In this document: positions 13,595-14,610 of the stretch, in pieces
How positions within the stretch are numbered: position 1 is the first letter of the stretch
Layout: each line of letters opens with the position of its first letter
Assembly: GCA_038222915.1 (NCBI GenBank)
Contig: JBBRHH010000088.1
Location: 1 to 14,610 of the forward strand
Length of the DNA: 14,610 bases
Direction: 5' to 3'
Source of the DNA: JBBRHH01 sp038222915
GTDB taxonomy: Bacteria > Planctomycetota > Phycisphaerae > Tepidisphaerales > Tepidisphaeraceae
Notes under the pieces: model-generated
Database searches by the model: none
Told to the model about the DNA's origin: nothing
The model's input: only the letters and a program-made list of their open reading frames with translations
Position numbers and translations under genes: made by a program

Positions 13595-14200
13595 ATGAAT
13601 CATTTCCCACCGTTCGCTCTGCAATCTCTTGAGTCGCGCACCCTGATGTCAGCTGTTCCGCACAGCAGCCTGCATGAGGGGCACGAACATCCGATTACCA
13701 ATCCGACGATGGTGGCCGATCTGGCAAAGTTCAAGGATGACATCGCGAAGTTCACATCGGACCAGCAGAGCAGCAAGGCCATGCTCGAGGCCGACATGGC
13801 TGCGCTGAAGGCAGCCTGCGACACGCTCAAGGCCGACGTTGCTCCAGTTCTCCTGCAAAGAAAGGCTGACGAACAGAGTTGGACGGCCAAGCTCGTGGCG
13901 GATCAAGCCGCTATTGATGCGGCCGGCCCTGATGCCGATGTGGCTGGACTGCAGGCGGCCCTCAAAGCGGATCAGGCGACCTGGCACACGGTGCGCGAAT
14001 CCACCGGCCACCAGTTGTATGTGCTGTATTTGCAGGATCAGCCGGCCGTGACCGCCGCGCAACAGAAACTGAAGCCGGATCAAGAGCAGAGCCGTCACAC
14101 GATCCATGACGACGCCGTGCAGTTGCACTCCGACTGGTTGCAATGTCAGGCCGACCAGAAAGCGATGCAACACGGAAAGGCCAAACACAAGCACGCCTGA
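13595..14200 (+). CDS. LEPR-XLL motif protein with helical, coiled-coil-like repeats, unknown function
   Basis: A 201-residue protein with a LEPR-XLL-like N-terminus, SLESRTLMSA (residues 11-20), directly after the start MNHFPPFALQ. In planctomycetes this motif marks the N-terminus of many exported or surface proteins. After a His-rich stretch (LHEGHEHP, 26-33) the protein is almost entirely helical and rich in Ala, Asp, Lys and Gln. Recurring units include LEADMAALKAA (64-74), LKADVAP (78-84), LVADQAAIDAA (100-110) and LKADQATW (123-130), giving an irregular A-D-x-A pattern that suggests a coiled coil or helical bundle. It ends with HGKAKHKHA, again rich in Lys and His. ATG 13595 is chosen because it places the motif at the expected distance from the N-terminus; a TTG at 13559 is possible but unlikely. 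No Shine-Dalgarno is evident. I do not know its function. Confidence 0.78.
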   Translation: MNHFPPFALQSLESRTLMSAVPHSSLHEGHEHPITNPTMVADLAKFKDDIAKFTSDQQSSKAMLEADMAALKAACDTLKADVAPVLLQRKADEQSWTAKLVADQAAIDAAGPDADVAGLQAALKADQATWHTVRESTGHQLYVLYLQDQPAVTAAQQKLKPDQEQSRHTIHDDAVQLHSDWLQCQADQKAMQHGKAKHKHA

Positions 14201-14271
14201 TCTCGCCACCCAGGCTGATGTGCAACGGACCCGTTGAGTGGTCGTGGGCATCGGCCATTAAGCCTCTTGTA

Positions 14272-14313
14272 CGCATAGATCCCGGGCGACATGCCCGGGA
14301 TTCTTTGCATGCG
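14272..14313 (+). terminator. Hairpin terminator after the LEPR-XLL gene
   Basis: A perfect 9-bp stem (ATCCCGGGC 14279-14287 and GCCCGGGAT 14293-14301) with a 5-nt loop is followed by TCTTTGC, a short imperfect U-tract. Outer arms CGCAT (14272-14276) and ATGCG (14309-14313) could extend it. It lies 78 bp after the stop and just before a good promoter, which fits a transcription boundary. Confidence 0.65.
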
Positions 14314-14323
14314 CGAAAATCAA

Positions 14324-14352
14324 ATGACAACTTTTGGGCCGGAGGATATAGT
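14324..14352 (+). promoter_or_regulatory. Sigma-70-like promoter for the gene at the right edge
   Basis: ATGACA (14324-14329, one mismatch to TTGACA), an exact 17-bp spacer, then TATAGT (14347-14352, one mismatch to TATAAT). This is the best -35/-10 pair in the window. Transcription would start near 14359, giving a leader of about 70 nt before the ATG at 14430. Confidence 0.6.
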
Positions 14353-14429
14353 CGCCCGCAGGAACATTGAGCGATGCTCCGCAACACGGTTGAAGCGCAC
14401 ATCGTTCAAAAAAAGAATTGGGCTCCTTC

Positions 14430-14610
14430 ATGGAAGATCAGGATCCAAACCAGCGGCTGGCGCTCTGGGAAGTTCTCGCCGAGGAATATGAAGAATTGCA
14501 TGGCCCCCTCCCGGCGGACTTCTGGCCGATGGTGACGCCCTCGGATGAAACCGTCGCGGACAACCAACAGCTCAACAAACTCTATGGCTACATCCACGCC
14601 CTGCCGAGTG
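14430..14610 (+). CDS. Acidic protein of unknown function, 3' truncated by window edge
   Basis: An open frame from ATG 14430 runs off the window with 60 codons visible. The product is acidic and starts MEDQDPNQRLALWEVLAEEY, then has LHGPLPADFWPMV, a charged segment and NKLYGYIHALPS. The amino-acid content and the promoter and terminator layout upstream make it a likely real gene, but no family is recognised and the ribosome binding site is poor. A TTG at 14418 in the same frame is a less likely start. Confidence 0.6.
   Translation, partial: MEDQDPNQRLALWEVLAEEYEELHGPLPADFWPMVTPSDETVADNQQLNKLYGYIHALPS

Overview
The window is a GC-rich chromosomal segment from a bacterium, most likely a planctomycete of the Phycisphaerae type. 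The best taxonomic clue is the protein at 13595-14200. Its N-terminus carries a LEPR-XLL-like motif (SLESRTLMSA), an export-associated tag typical of Planctomycetes. The mix of other families (Uma2, a secreted protein with YVP repeats, a lone DsbD-alpha-like protein, a fused M16 peptidase) fits that group. This is inferred from motifs only. No rRNA, tRNA, CRISPR array, insertion sequence or phage gene was seen.

Layout, left to right. (1) 1-1295: the 3' part of a Ppx/GppA exopolyphosphatase with a C-terminal HD domain. It faces a convergent small secreted repeat protein (1395-1979, minus) that has a clear intrinsic terminator. (2) 2182-3051: a GmhB-like HAD sugar-phosphate phosphatase with an added two-helix membrane anchor. 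It converges, 7 bp apart, on a signal-peptide-bearing DsbD-alpha-like protein (3059-3940, minus). (3) 4163-5618: a hexapeptide-repeat acyltransferase followed by a BKACE-family beta-keto acid cleavage enzyme, probably co-transcribed. (4) 5789-8623: an exported M16 metallopeptidase in which an HxxEH half and an R/Y half are fused in one chain. (5) 8634-9341 (minus): a Uma2-type nuclease-fold protein, divergent from (6) 9452-12054: a HlyD-like membrane fusion protein and a LolC/MacB-type ABC permease, with no ATPase gene beside them. (7) 12035-13389 (minus): a DoxX membrane protein and an SDR oxidoreductase joined by an ATGA overlap; the SDR end overlaps the permease end by 20 bp. (8) 13595-14200: the LEPR-XLL, coiled-coil-like protein, followed by a hairpin terminator, a good sigma-70-like promoter and the start of an acidic unknown gene that runs off the right edge.

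The genes do not form one pathway. The recognisable small units are acyltransferase-BKACE, membrane fusion protein-permease and DoxX-SDR. Many products act in the envelope (signal peptides or membrane anchors in seven of the twelve genes with a readable N-terminus).

The most unusual large-scale signal is a change in strand composition. The + strand is strongly G-rich over C up to about 5.7 kb and then C-rich to the right edge, whatever the gene direction. The switch falls inside the intergenic gap between 5619 and 5788. No stretch longer than 300 bases lacks a gene; the largest gaps (about 200-230 bp) are described in the features.
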